From NCBI GenBank assembly GCA_965230265.1, contig OZ245999.1:496001-560000 (forward strand): 64,000 nt of DNA, written 5' to 3'. Under the pieces are notes generated by a model, which did no database searches, was not told the origin of the DNA, and was given only the letters and a program-made list of their open reading frames with translations. The DNA comes from JAJFKX01 sp965230265. Its GTDB lineage: Bacteria; Pseudomonadota; Gammaproteobacteria; Xanthomonadales; Wenzhouxiangellaceae. Shown piece after piece: positions 38,094 through 46,637 of this stretch. The position numbers and the translations under genes are program-made. Positions within the stretch are counted from its first letter, which is position 1; each line of letters opens with the position of its first letter.

Positions 38094-39533
38094 TCAAGCT
38101 GGGTTTCCACCATTCATTTGCAACAGTCTTAAAAAATCCCGACGTGTCTTTGGCCCACGCGTCAGATAATGTGGGTCAGGGTTATTCAGATAATCCGCCT
38201 GTGCGCTTGCGATCGCGTCACTTCCGGAACGTTTCAGCACTTCTTCAGGGCTGATATTGTATGGTCGGGTGGCATTTAGCCCGAATATTTTGGCGCGTAC
38301 GCTATCGGTGATGGGTTGATAACCATATTGCTCCTGTAACGCCTCACTGATCTGGAAACTGCGGAAAGCCAGAATCTGATCCTGTGGTGAGCCATACCAG
38401 ATGGAGTCGGTTCCCCACAGAATATTGTCCTCGCCCAAATGGGTGATCAGCTTGCCCAAGCCATGCGCAGCAGAGTCCGGATCACGCATCAAACCGCGCC
38501 AGGTGGAGCCCAGTTCGGCGTAAACGTTGCTGTGTTTACCAAGCCCGGCGTTCTTGACGCTGTTGATTAACCCATCAAAACCTTCATCACGATCGGGGTC
38601 GTAAGCGCCCTCTGCCTGCCCAGGAATCCAGCCAGAATGATAAATCAGGAAGTTAACATCAGGGAATCGTTTTGCGATTGGACCGATATCGGTGCAGCGG
38701 GAGTGTTCATAGGAACGTTGTCCGAAGGGGATGCCTTTATGAATAGCGATATTCTTAACGCCAAGCTTGCGGGCTTTTTCGATAAATTCGATACCGACAT
38801 CATCGGTCAAATAAAAGCCTTTGCCGTCCGGTCCCCACTGGGTATAACACTTCCAGGCAGAGATATCGTATTTTTCTGCCAGCTCATCCATGCGATCGAG
38901 ATCGCCTTCCTGGTTGGGGTTAACCCGACCATGCAGCATCAGCCGCGCACGGCTGTCTTCCATTTTGGCGACGATCTCGCGGGTCGCTGCCGCTTCCTCA
39001 ATGGTTAGGGGTTCATCATCGGGTGTGGAAGGGACAAACGACAGCACCATCATATCGGTGTCGGAGTCGAGAAATACGTCTTTAATAAAATCATCGGCAC
39101 CCAGGCAAGCCATGTATTCACGGGTCACCGGCATAGCTTCATCAACGCATTGTGCTTTGCGGCTGGCAGCAACACTGGGTGGTACATAATGACCTTGAAC
39201 ATCAAAAATAAACTCGCGCTTGCCCAGACTTTCCAGAGCGGCATCAGGATCTGCAGCGGCATCAGCATTCAATGCATAAAAGCCACCGGTTAAGCCGCGG
39301 CGGGCATAGGCATTATTGAGCGCCAGCAAGGTTGTTGCCGCACCGCACAGCGACACCATAAACTGCCGTCTTGGCAGGTTCAGCCGTCGCGCCTGCTGCG
39401 CAGCCTGATCCAGAGCCAGCTGGTTGGTTTTGATCTCGTCAGAAGTCAGTGGAATAGGGCAGAATTCACCATTGCTGGTGGAGTCAATCTTAATCGGTAG
39501 GCGGGTACCGTCAGGATCATGCCGTGAAGCCAT
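38094..39533 (-). CDS. Amidohydrolase (ACMSD-like TIM barrel) with internal Tat-like segment
   Basis: The protein is 479 residues. A segment near residue 54, PRRQFMVSLCGAATTLLALNNAYA, looks like a twin-arginine signal, although it is unusually far from the N-terminus; a later start might apply, but no better ATG is visible. The barrel shows the amidohydrolase 2 pattern: VQGHYVPP, SFVPSTPDDEP, HGRVNP, AIHKGIPFG, FLIYHSGW and ILWGTDSIWYGSPQ, with His and Asp residues that could bind metal. Substrate unknown. The stop is only three bases from the convergent nitrilase stop. Confidence 0.75.
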   Translation of the reverse strand: MASRHDPDGTRLPIKIDSTSNGEFCPIPLTSDEIKTNQLALDQAAQQARRLNLPRRQFMVSLCGAATTLLALNNAYARRGLTGGFYALNADAAADPDAALESLGKREFIFDVQGHYVPPSVAASRKAQCVDEAMPVTREYMACLGADDFIKDVFLDSDTDMMVLSFVPSTPDDEPLTIEEAAATREIVAKMEDSRARLMLHGRVNPNQEGDLDRMDELAEKYDISAWKCYTQWGPDGKGFYLTDDVGIEFIEKARKLGVKNIAIHKGIPFGQRSYEHSRCTDIGPIAKRFPDVNFLIYHSGWIPGQAEGAYDPDRDEGFDGLINSVKNAGLGKHSNVYAELGSTWRGLMRDPDSAAHGLGKLITHLGEDNILWGTDSIWYGSPQDQILAFRSFQISEALQEQYGYQPITDSVRAKIFGLNATRPYNISPEEVLKRSGSDAIASAQADYLNNPDPHYLTRGPKTRRDFLRLLQMNGGNPA

Positions 39534-39682
39534 AGCTGTGTTCCTTTGTCAGTAACTGCTTATACAGTGCTATGCCAGACCAACAGGCGCAAGTGATTTT
39601 CGGCAGGAATACCTCTATCAGCGGTATAGACGGGTAGATACTCTGTGAGTATGGGTGAGCAGTTTAAGCAGGCTATCCTGGC

Positions 39683-40351
39683 TTAGGATGGCAAATGTCC
39701 TGTTTTTACGTAGATAAGCGCACCGTCACTTTTGGTATAAGGGGTGTGTGCACTCAAGTGTGGAGAACGATACCATGAGCCTTTGGGGTATTCGCCATGT
39801 TCATCATAAAACGTGCCTTCAAGTACCAGTATTTCTTCACCACCCCAGTGATTGTGTCGATTAAACCGGGTATCAGGTGTCCATTTTACCAACGCGCAAT
39901 GTTCAGCCTGGTATGAGTGCAAGGGCATAACGGTTAAGCCATCAATCAAACCAGGAAACCACTCGGCTTCACGCGTATTGATTGCTTTTTGTGTGGTATC
40001 GCCTTTTTCAAACTGGTGGAGTTTGACAAATATGGTCGCACCCTGCGGCCCCACTTTCGGCGTGTGCGATGTACCCATGGGGTTACGAACATAACTGCCT
40101 GCCGGGTATTGATTGTGCTCATCGGCAAATATTCCCTGCAACACCAGAAACTCTTCACCGCCATCATGCGTGTGTGCAGAAAACTCACTGTCAGGCGCGT
40201 AACGAACAATGCTGGTGGCACGTGCGACCTCATCGCCGATACGATCCAGCATCATCCTTTCCACACCTGGCATGGGCGAGTCAACCCACTGGTAATCATC
40301 CGGGCGAACAACCACGCGCTGGCTAAAGTCATCGTGAATTCTTAAAGTCAT
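39683..40351 (-). CDS. ChrR-like bicupin protein
   Basis: The 222-residue protein has two cupin repeats with metal-binding patterns: FSAHTHDGGEEFLVLQGIFADEHNQYPAGSYVRNP and FNRHNHWGGEEILVLEGTFYDEHGEYPKGSWYRSP. This is the cupin fold found in the C-terminal half of the anti-sigma factor ChrR, but without the zinc anti-sigma domain, so it is more likely an enzyme or sensor. It lies upstream of the amidohydrolase on the same strand with a 150-base gap, and may share its regulation. Confidence 0.78.
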   Translation of the reverse strand: MTLRIHDDFSQRVVVRPDDYQWVDSPMPGVERMMLDRIGDEVARATSIVRYAPDSEFSAHTHDGGEEFLVLQGIFADEHNQYPAGSYVRNPMGTSHTPKVGPQGATIFVKLHQFEKGDTTQKAINTREAEWFPGLIDGLTVMPLHSYQAEHCALVKWTPDTRFNRHNHWGGEEILVLEGTFYDEHGEYPKGSWYRSPHLSAHTPYTKSDGALIYVKTGHLPS

Positions 40352-40575
40352 GGCTTGTCCTGTTGATCAGTTGTCCAGTCAATAGTGCAATGTTAAAGCT
40401 TTTGATGAAGTTGCATTGATTATCGAAAAAATTTAAACGGTTATTCAAAAGTTAGCTTTACCTACAGGATGTTATGTTTGTTTCGCTTTAGCTCAGCTTG
40501 AGAAGAATGATCAGGTCCCGCATACATACAATGTAGACGCTTAGAGTCTGTGTATTAGCTAGGGATCTACGCATT

Positions 40576-41430
40576 ATGCGTGTCGTTAAAATCATATTAT
40601 CAGTTTTTGTAATTGTCTCAGTGTCTGCATGTGTGCTGATGGGACCAAGTCGTACAGTTCCACAGGCAAACTATAAGTTGGCGATCAATGAAGATTTACC
40701 AAAACCTCGGGTTCTTGAAATAGTCGAGCAAGTGCTTGCTGAGCAGGGGCTTCAACCGACTGCCACAGGTTGGGAGGATTATAGTAGTGGTTCTGGCGGC
40801 AATCACTTTGATGAGTTAAAGCAATTCAGGCGCTATCAGCTTAATGATATTGAGGTTTCGTATTATCCCCATTCGGCAGAGTATATACGGCTTAGTTACT
40901 ATGAACATGGTCCGGGCCGTTTTTCAGTGCCCGCTATAGAGCTTTATTATTCAATCAGGCGGGCATTGGTTGATGCAGGCTTGCAACACCTTCCAGAAAC
41001 TGCTGATGACATTGCAGCAAGTAAACCTGTAAGGTCTCCGGAGCAATTTAATGAGAACAGCGATTATTCTGCGTGGGGCTACTATGTAGAGTGGTCGCTG
41101 GGCGTGGTTTTGGCGCTTGGAATCTATACCATTATTATTTTCTTTCCATTATGGATGCTGTTACGAAGAATGTTGAGTAAATTAGACTGGTCGCTCAAAG
41201 CCAAACGGGCAGTATTTATTGCTGTTGCGACAGGTCTGTTTTATCCGACAATAGTTCCTCTATCAATGTTTGGGCCGATTTTATTGGTTCCGGGTATCAT
41301 CCCTGCGCCATTGCTATTATGGTCTGCTACAGAGCTTCGAGAAGTGATTCTGATTTCAATAATGGTCACGTTGATCATATCTGCTGCCGCATCATTGATA
41401 TATATTAAACAAAAACATGATGCCACCTGA
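40576..41430 (+). CDS. Lipoprotein-like membrane protein of unknown function
   Basis: The 284-residue product begins with a lipoprotein-type signal (VIVSVSACVLMG, probable acylated Cys near residue 19), then a soluble domain to about residue 160. Three hydrophobic segments follow: SLGVVLALGIYTIIIFFPLWML, AVFIAVATGLFYPTIVPLSMFGPILLV and LISIMVTLIISAAASLIYI. I do not recognise the family. It is alone in its orientation, with about 220 bases upstream for a promoter. Confidence 0.55.
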   Translation: MRVVKIILSVFVIVSVSACVLMGPSRTVPQANYKLAINEDLPKPRVLEIVEQVLAEQGLQPTATGWEDYSSGSGGNHFDELKQFRRYQLNDIEVSYYPHSAEYIRLSYYEHGPGRFSVPAIELYYSIRRALVDAGLQHLPETADDIAASKPVRSPEQFNENSDYSAWGYYVEWSLGVVLALGIYTIIIFFPLWMLLRRMLSKLDWSLKAKRAVFIAVATGLFYPTIVPLSMFGPILLVPGIIPAPLLLWSATELREVILISIMVTLIISAAASLIYIKQKHDAT

Positions 41431-41715
41431 TCACTGTGGGGTGAATTTTGTATTCAGCCTGACTGTGACCGTTGACTTGGCGATTTATACGGTACGGAAT
41501 CGCTATAAATTAGGTATCGACATTGGCTGTTTTTATAGTAATTATGCCTCGCACTTAATTACTATTCCATTACAGGCGTAGACATACTTGTATCTATATC
41601 AATTTCTTGACAGGTGTATACATATATAGACATATTATATTTATGGCATCTTTCGAGCTCGTGGCAGATCCCATTGCAAGACGCGTCTTAGATCAACCGC
41701 ATACCGGCTGGCATT

Positions 41716-42459
41716 ATGAATAAAGTAGGCATACTTAATCGAATCAGTAGAGGTAGAACTGACCTTATCTGTGAACTTCTGCGTTTACCGGATTGGCACA
41801 CAGTTTTACATGAGGGACGCATTAAAGTACTGCAGTGGCTGGTGTATTACAACGATGTCACCGCGATGAAAGTCGTGCTTAATGCAGGTGGTGATTTATC
41901 TTCTATTGATCTGGACAAGGAGCTGGGCAACGCTGCGTTTTTTGGGCATTGGAAAATGTGTGACTTTTTGATCGCGCATGGAGCCAATGTAAATACCGGC
42001 CATTCGGAAACCGGTGAAACACCGCTCCATAATGCCTTGGCCAAGGCGGGTCGGCCGTACTTTCTTTATGTTATTCGTTTGCTGGTAGAGCATGGTGCAG
42101 ATGTGAACGCACAAACGGTGCCAGATAAAGAAACAGGTGCTTTTATGCGCGATGTCCGTACCAAAGGCGAGACACCGTTGCATCGAGCTGCGGCCTATGC
42201 GGATGCACAGATCATTGAATATCTGCTGGCTAACGGTGCAGACCGCGAGCGACGAGATGCGCAGGGTGATTCGCCCCTTTCCTGGGCCAGCCAACATCTT
42301 CGGCCAGGGCATGTGCTTTCACTATTGTCGTTTGGTGAACATCAGGTCAGTGATCGATCAAGCCAAATTATTTCCAGCGATCATGGCGCCGGTTGGGGCA
42401 ACGGTATGGACTGGAAACTGATCGGAGAGTATTGTCCGGAGAGCCTGGATAAGCAGTGA
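41716..42459 (+). CDS. Ankyrin-repeat protein
   Basis: The 247-residue protein has at least four ankyrin repeats, with clear units FGHWKMCDFLIAHGANVNTG, GETPLHNALAKAG...VIRLLVEHGADVNAQ and GETPLHRAAAYADAQIIEYLLANGADRERRDAQGDSPLSWA. It has no signal peptide, so it is a cytoplasmic protein-binding scaffold of unknown partner. Two consecutive stop codons end it; the same frame then stays open for another 60 codons. Confidence 0.8.
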   Translation: MNKVGILNRISRGRTDLICELLRLPDWHTVLHEGRIKVLQWLVYYNDVTAMKVVLNAGGDLSSIDLDKELGNAAFFGHWKMCDFLIAHGANVNTGHSETGETPLHNALAKAGRPYFLYVIRLLVEHGADVNAQTVPDKETGAFMRDVRTKGETPLHRAAAYADAQIIEYLLANGADRERRDAQGDSPLSWASQHLRPGHVLSLLSFGEHQVSDRSSQIISSDHGAGWGNGMDWKLIGEYCPESLDKQ

Positions 42460-42645
42460 TAGGGTGATGAAGTTGTCGTTGAGGCCAAGGTATTCTTTGA
42501 ACGCAATACCGAATGGCTCATGCTGGAGTATATGCTTAAGGGCGGCAAGAAAAAATCAAAGTCCAGGGCTACGCAGACATATTCTGTACTGCGGTTGGGT
42601 TCAGTTTTATCAATCGTAGTGAACAGCAGCACTGTTTTGGTATAA
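42460..42645 (+). pseudogene. Possible decayed coding remnant after the ankyrin gene
   Basis: After the ankyrin stop and an in-frame TAG, about 60 codons remain open (GDEVVVEAKVFFERNTEWL, then LGSVLSIVVNSSTVLV) with no start codon or ribosome site placed to translate them. The composition looks protein-like, so this may be the end of a formerly longer gene or a relic of a neighbour. The remaining 200 bases to the PPK2 start contain only its promoter region. Confidence 0.2.
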
Positions 42646-42843
42646 ATATTGTAATGGCTAAAAGTTAAGCAGAGGCATTAAAAACAGTTCTGTCTGGTAT
42701 GCACGCATCATCGTCAATATTTATCGTTGAGCTGCCGCGAAATGTGTTTTGATCAAGGTCAATAAAGCGCACTTGATACTCACACATAATAGGAGACTTG
42801 GCCGTTGTAAGGCCTACAGCAAACGAAAACCAAGGTAAAAGTA

Positions 42844-43743
42844 ATGGACAATGACAAACAACACAGTTATGACGATTCAATTGAAGGTATAGATACAGCA
42901 GATCAGCAGCAGCGGTACGATAGCGCTTCAATAAGGCGGGCTTTTGAAACAGGTGAGTATCCTTACAGCAACCGAATGAAAAGGGCACCGTATGAACAAG
43001 AGAAAGCCAAACTGCAAGTTGAGTTGCTCAAGCTACAGAAGTGGGTAAAAGAAAAAGGTCAGAAAATCGTGATCTTGTTCGAGGGCCGTGATGCTGCTGG
43101 CAAGGGAGGCTCTATAAAACGTTTTATGGAACACTTAAACCCACGAGCGGCACGTGTAGTAGCGTTGGAAAAGCCAACTAACACTGAACGTACACAGTGG
43201 TACTTTCAACGTTATGTGAAACATTTGCCATCTGCCGGGGAAATCACTTTTTTTGATCGTTCATGGTATAACCGCGCGGGTGTTGAGCGAGTGATGCGGT
43301 TTTGTACACCGCCCGAATATTTGGAATTCATGCGCCAATGCCCTGAATTTGAGCGTATGTTGGTACGCTCAGGTATTCGTCTTTTTAAATACTGGTTTTC
43401 TGTGACTAGAGATGAGCAGGCAGCACGCTTTGAATCGCGCAAACTCGATCCTTTGAAGCAATGGAAACTGTCGCCTATTGATATGGCATCTCTGAGCAAA
43501 TGGGATGACTACACTCAAGCCAAAGAGGCGATGTTTTTTTATACAGATACTGCAGATGCACCATGGACCATTATCAAATCGGATGACAAAAAACGTGCTC
43601 GCTTGGCGGCGATGCAGCATTTTTTGAACACGTTACCTTATCCCGAAAAAGACCCTGAAATTGTCTACTCACCTGACCCTTTGATCGTCGGCAGCAGCGC
43701 ACACGTCATTAATGGTTCTGAGTGTGTTTTCGAGAGTAATTAG
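42844..43743 (+). CDS. ppk2: Polyphosphate kinase 2 (PPK2 family)
   Basis: The 299-residue protein carries the PPK2 Walker A motif FEGRDAAGKGGSIKRF, the lid region NPRAARVVALEKPT, Walker B FFDRSWYNRAGVERVM and the C-terminal KWDDYTQAKEAMFF and TADAPWTIIKSDDKKRAR. The enzyme uses polyphosphate to phosphorylate nucleotides (GDP or ADP) or runs in reverse. A single PPK2 domain of about 230 residues is preceded by a short acidic extension. It is a stand-alone gene. Confidence 0.92.
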   Translation: MDNDKQHSYDDSIEGIDTADQQQRYDSASIRRAFETGEYPYSNRMKRAPYEQEKAKLQVELLKLQKWVKEKGQKIVILFEGRDAAGKGGSIKRFMEHLNPRAARVVALEKPTNTERTQWYFQRYVKHLPSAGEITFFDRSWYNRAGVERVMRFCTPPEYLEFMRQCPEFERMLVRSGIRLFKYWFSVTRDEQAARFESRKLDPLKQWKLSPIDMASLSKWDDYTQAKEAMFFYTDTADAPWTIIKSDDKKRARLAAMQHFLNTLPYPEKDPEIVYSPDPLIVGSSAHVINGSECVFESN

Positions 43744-43909
43744 CATAGAAGTCAGGTTTAAATTGGGTTTGGATACTTTGTTCGTGTGTAGGCAGAAGCA
43801 TACCAATGTCAATACACTGGAACCATAGTATGTAATGTCGCTCTTAGTAAGGTTATACCGTCATAATAAATGAGCTAAACAAAGCCTAACTAAAAATAGA
43901 GAATCGACA

Positions 43910-44980
43910 GTGGCTACTTACCGTTTTGATAAATACATATTTGATACCGAAAATTACGAATTACGCGCCGATGGTGTATTGCTCGCCTTGCGGCCCAAGA
44001 CAGCAGTATTAATGGGGGTTCTGATTGAGCAGCGTCAGCAGCTGCTTGGTAAACAGGTGCTGTTTTCGCAGGTGTGGCGTTCGGACTATGTGCAGGATCA
44101 AAGCCTGTTTCAAGCCGTTTCTGAAATCCGTAAAACACTGGCGCCACTGCAACCGATTAAAACCCACCCCAACCTTGGCTATCAATGGGTAGCGCCGGTG
44201 AAATGTGTGGCTGGTGTGAAGTGGAGTGGACGGTTGGCCGGAGCGGTCTTTTCTGTGTTGATTGCAGCTGCGATGTTATTGACCTATTGGCAGGCAAGAT
44301 TGCCTGCAGCCGATGTCGCATCGGTTCAGGTCAATACCCAAGTGATGTTGCAATCGCCGGCAATGCGGGCTTTTGCAAGCGGTATCGAACAGCTGAATAA
44401 CCAGAGGTTGGTTGAAGCTTGGGATTATTTTGAATTGGCAGAGCGGGAGAATCCGTTGTTTCTGGAAGCCAGGTTGATGCAAGCAGAAATTCTGTTTGAG
44501 CAAGCCGATTACAGGGCTGCAGAAACACTGACCAATGCGTTACTGGCACAGGCAATTTCCAGGGAGGAGCACTATATTGAAGTTTCTGCGCAAGGGCTGT
44601 TAAGTCGGATCAGTGAGCAAACCGGGCAATGGGGCAGTGCGCTGGATTGGGCTTTAAAAGCAGATAACAATGCGCGTGATCAGGGTTTTGCTTGTGTCGC
44701 CGAAAATACCCGCAGTCGTGTTGCTAACTTGCTTGATGAGACAGATTTGCCGGTGAATGAAGCATGGCTATTGGAGCAGCCAAAATCGACAGATGAAGAG
44801 GTTTTGGCGAATGATTCTCTGGATGCATCACACTGTGAATCATTGCGTAAGCGTGGCAATGTCGATGATGGCCAGCTGGATTTATCGCAATGCCTGGATT
44901 TGGGTGAAGGGGCCAATGTTGAATACAGATACCTGTCAATGAATCAATGGAGTACAGCATCAGATAACCGCTGGGCCTGA
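43910..44980 (+). CDS. ToxR/CadC-like membrane-bound transcription regulator
   Basis: Translation probably begins at GTG. Residues 1-100 form an OmpR-type winged-helix DNA-binding domain (YRFDKYIFDTENYELRADGVLLALRPK ... QVWRSDYVQDQSLFQAVSEIRKTL ... HPNLGYQWV). One membrane helix follows (LAGAVFSVLIAAAMLLTYWQA), then a periplasmic helical part with TPR-like character (AFASGIEQLNNQRLVEAWDYFELAERENP). This is the CadC/ToxR layout, in which a periplasmic sensor controls DNA binding directly. Targets are unknown; the dsbC/dsbA pair lies downstream beyond a terminator-like hairpin. Confidence 0.8.
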   Translation: MATYRFDKYIFDTENYELRADGVLLALRPKTAVLMGVLIEQRQQLLGKQVLFSQVWRSDYVQDQSLFQAVSEIRKTLAPLQPIKTHPNLGYQWVAPVKCVAGVKWSGRLAGAVFSVLIAAAMLLTYWQARLPAADVASVQVNTQVMLQSPAMRAFASGIEQLNNQRLVEAWDYFELAERENPLFLEARLMQAEILFEQADYRAAETLTNALLAQAISREEHYIEVSAQGLLSRISEQTGQWGSALDWALKADNNARDQGFACVAENTRSRVANLLDETDLPVNEAWLLEQPKSTDEEVLANDSLDASHCESLRKRGNVDDGQLDLSQCLDLGEGANVEYRYLSMNQWSTASDNRWA

Positions 44981-45087
44981 TGGCTTAAACCCTGGCGGGG
45001 TCTGGGTCTGTTTCTAATACTTGCCCCGGTTACGGGGCTTCAATATCTTTGCTTGCGCTCATAAGCCTGTATGTGTGCGCTCTACCA

Positions 45088-45139
45088 CTAAAAACCACCT
45101 CAGTTTGAGAAACTTTGAGGTTCGTTTAGGTGTTTTTAG
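45088..45139 (+). terminator. Long bidirectional terminator-like hairpin
   Basis: CTAAAAAC-CACCT pairs with AGGTGTTTTTAG (one bulged C), enclosing a second stem CCTCA...TGAGG. The A5/T5 runs at the stem base are typical of an intrinsic terminator that works in both directions. A second GC-rich hairpin (GCCCCG/CGGGGC) lies at 45023-45038. Together they separate the ToxR-like gene from dsbC. Confidence 0.55.
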
Positions 45140-45198
45140 CTGTGTTATCTGCAGTGGGACTGCATAGTAACCACTGATTCAAATCAGTGGAAAACATT

Positions 45199-45954
45199 AT
45201 GCAAGCAGGTTCAGCCAGATGGCTATCCAGATGGGTCATTGTTGCTTTAAGTGTGGGCCTTACTTTCACCAGCCATGCGAATGACTCGGTAAACGATTAT
45301 GCCCAGGTCCGTGCGGCTATCAGTCAGCTGATCCCAAACCTTCCAGAAATGGAAATCCGACCCTCTGCCATTCCCGATATCCTGGAAGTTAGGGCCGAGA
45401 CCAATGTCTTTTATGTCTCCAGCAATGGGGAGTTCCTGTTAAATGGGCCTTTGTACGGGCTGCAGCGCGGCGAGAACATGACCGAAAAGCGCCTGGCTGA
45501 ATATCGTCAAACCCTGCTAAAAGATATTCCCGGTATTCAACCCGTTGAGTATCATGTCGATAATGCACAACAAAAGGTAACGGTGATTACCGATATTGAT
45601 TGTCCGTATTGTCGGCGTCTGCATCAGGATTTGGATCAATACCATGCCGCAGGGCTGGATATCGAATACCTGATGTTGCCCCGGGCAGGCAAAGATTCAC
45701 CCTCCTACCTGAAAACCGTTAATGCCATTTGTGCTATCCAGCCAGAGATAGCCATTACTGCCGCTATGAACGGTGACACACCAGCCCCTGCTGAATGCGA
45801 TCACCCCATTGATCAGCATATGGAAATGGCCCGCATGCTGGGAGTTGCCAGTACGCCCAATATTCTGCTGCCCGATGGCACTTTGATAAGAGGGTATAAA
45901 ACGGCAGCTGAATTAAGCCGGATGCTGTTGTCTGCTGATCAGAACCGGGATTAA
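45199..45954 (+). CDS. dsbC: DsbC-like periplasmic disulfide isomerase
   Basis: Starting at ATG 45199, the product has a signal peptide (RWVIVALSVGLTFTSHA), an N-terminal dimerisation-like segment (ILEVRAETNVFYVSSNGEFLLNGPLYGL) and a thioredoxin fold with active site DCPYCRRLHQDL. This matches DsbC/DsbG. The cis-Pro loop reads ASTPNILLPDG. A GTG four codons upstream is possible. It probably corrects disulfides in periplasmic proteins, and would be useful for the multi-Cys cytochromes and lipoproteins here. dsbA follows after nine bases. Confidence 0.82.
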   Translation: MQAGSARWLSRWVIVALSVGLTFTSHANDSVNDYAQVRAAISQLIPNLPEMEIRPSAIPDILEVRAETNVFYVSSNGEFLLNGPLYGLQRGENMTEKRLAEYRQTLLKDIPGIQPVEYHVDNAQQKVTVITDIDCPYCRRLHQDLDQYHAAGLDIEYLMLPRAGKDSPSYLKTVNAICAIQPEIAITAAMNGDTPAPAECDHPIDQHMEMARMLGVASTPNILLPDGTLIRGYKTAAELSRMLLSADQNRD

Positions 45955-45963
45955 GGGGCAATC

Positions 45964-46593
45964 ATGAAAAAACTAATTATCTTATTGGCGGTTTTGATAA
46001 CAGCTGCTCAAGCCGAAGCACAAAATACAAAATATCAGACAGGTGTGCATTATCAAGAGGTTGCCAGACCGATAAAAGTAGACCTTCAGGACGGGCAAAG
46101 TGGCGAGGTGCTGGTATTTTTTAAATACACTTGTCCTGCCTGCTATCAATTGCACCCTTATCTGCAGGCCTGGGAGTCAACGCTTGATGATGACATCGTG
46201 GTGGAAAAAGTTCCGGTATTCCAGCCGGATGTCTATTCAAAAGCCTATTATGCGGCAGACTTGTTCAATCTGGATGACGGCTTTCATGAGGATATTTATA
46301 AAAAAATTCACATAGAAAGAAAACCACTGCGTCGATTGGAAGAGTTTGCAGCGTTGGCTGTCAATTATGGTGCTGATGCTGAGCGTTTTATCGGCGCTGC
46401 TGACTCTTTTACTGTTAATACCAAGATCAGCCAGGGCATTCGAATCGCTGGTCAGGCCCAAGTACCGGGGACACCTTTTTTATTGGTTAACGGCAAGTAT
46501 TTATTATCCGGGCCAATGGCTGGTAGCTATGATGCGATGCTGGATATTGCAGATTATCTGTTAAACAAAGATAAGTTGATAGATGAGAACTAA
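45964..46593 (+). CDS. dsbA: DsbA-like thiol:disulfide oxidoreductase
   Basis: The 209-residue product has a signal peptide (MKKLIILLAVLITAAQAEA) and a DsbA fold with active site YTCPACYQLHPYL and cis-Pro loop VPGTPFLLVNGKY. The dipeptide between the cysteines is Pro-Ala instead of the usual Pro-His, which would be expected to change the redox potential. It forms an operon with dsbC, an uncommon pairing of an oxidase-type and an isomerase-type enzyme. Confidence 0.82.
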   Translation: MKKLIILLAVLITAAQAEAQNTKYQTGVHYQEVARPIKVDLQDGQSGEVLVFFKYTCPACYQLHPYLQAWESTLDDDIVVEKVPVFQPDVYSKAYYAADLFNLDDGFHEDIYKKIHIERKPLRRLEEFAALAVNYGADAERFIGAADSFTVNTKISQGIRIAGQAQVPGTPFLLVNGKYLLSGPMAGSYDAMLDIADYLLNKDKLIDEN

Positions 46594-46637
46594 TATTCTG
46601 CTAATCAATAAATAATAACAACGTTTTTAATCGATAT

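Noticed and set aside
42381..42632. Minus-strand frame of 83 codons between the ankyrin and PPK2 genes
   Set aside because: Low-complexity Ser/Thr sequence, no ribosome site and partly antisense to the ankyrin gene.
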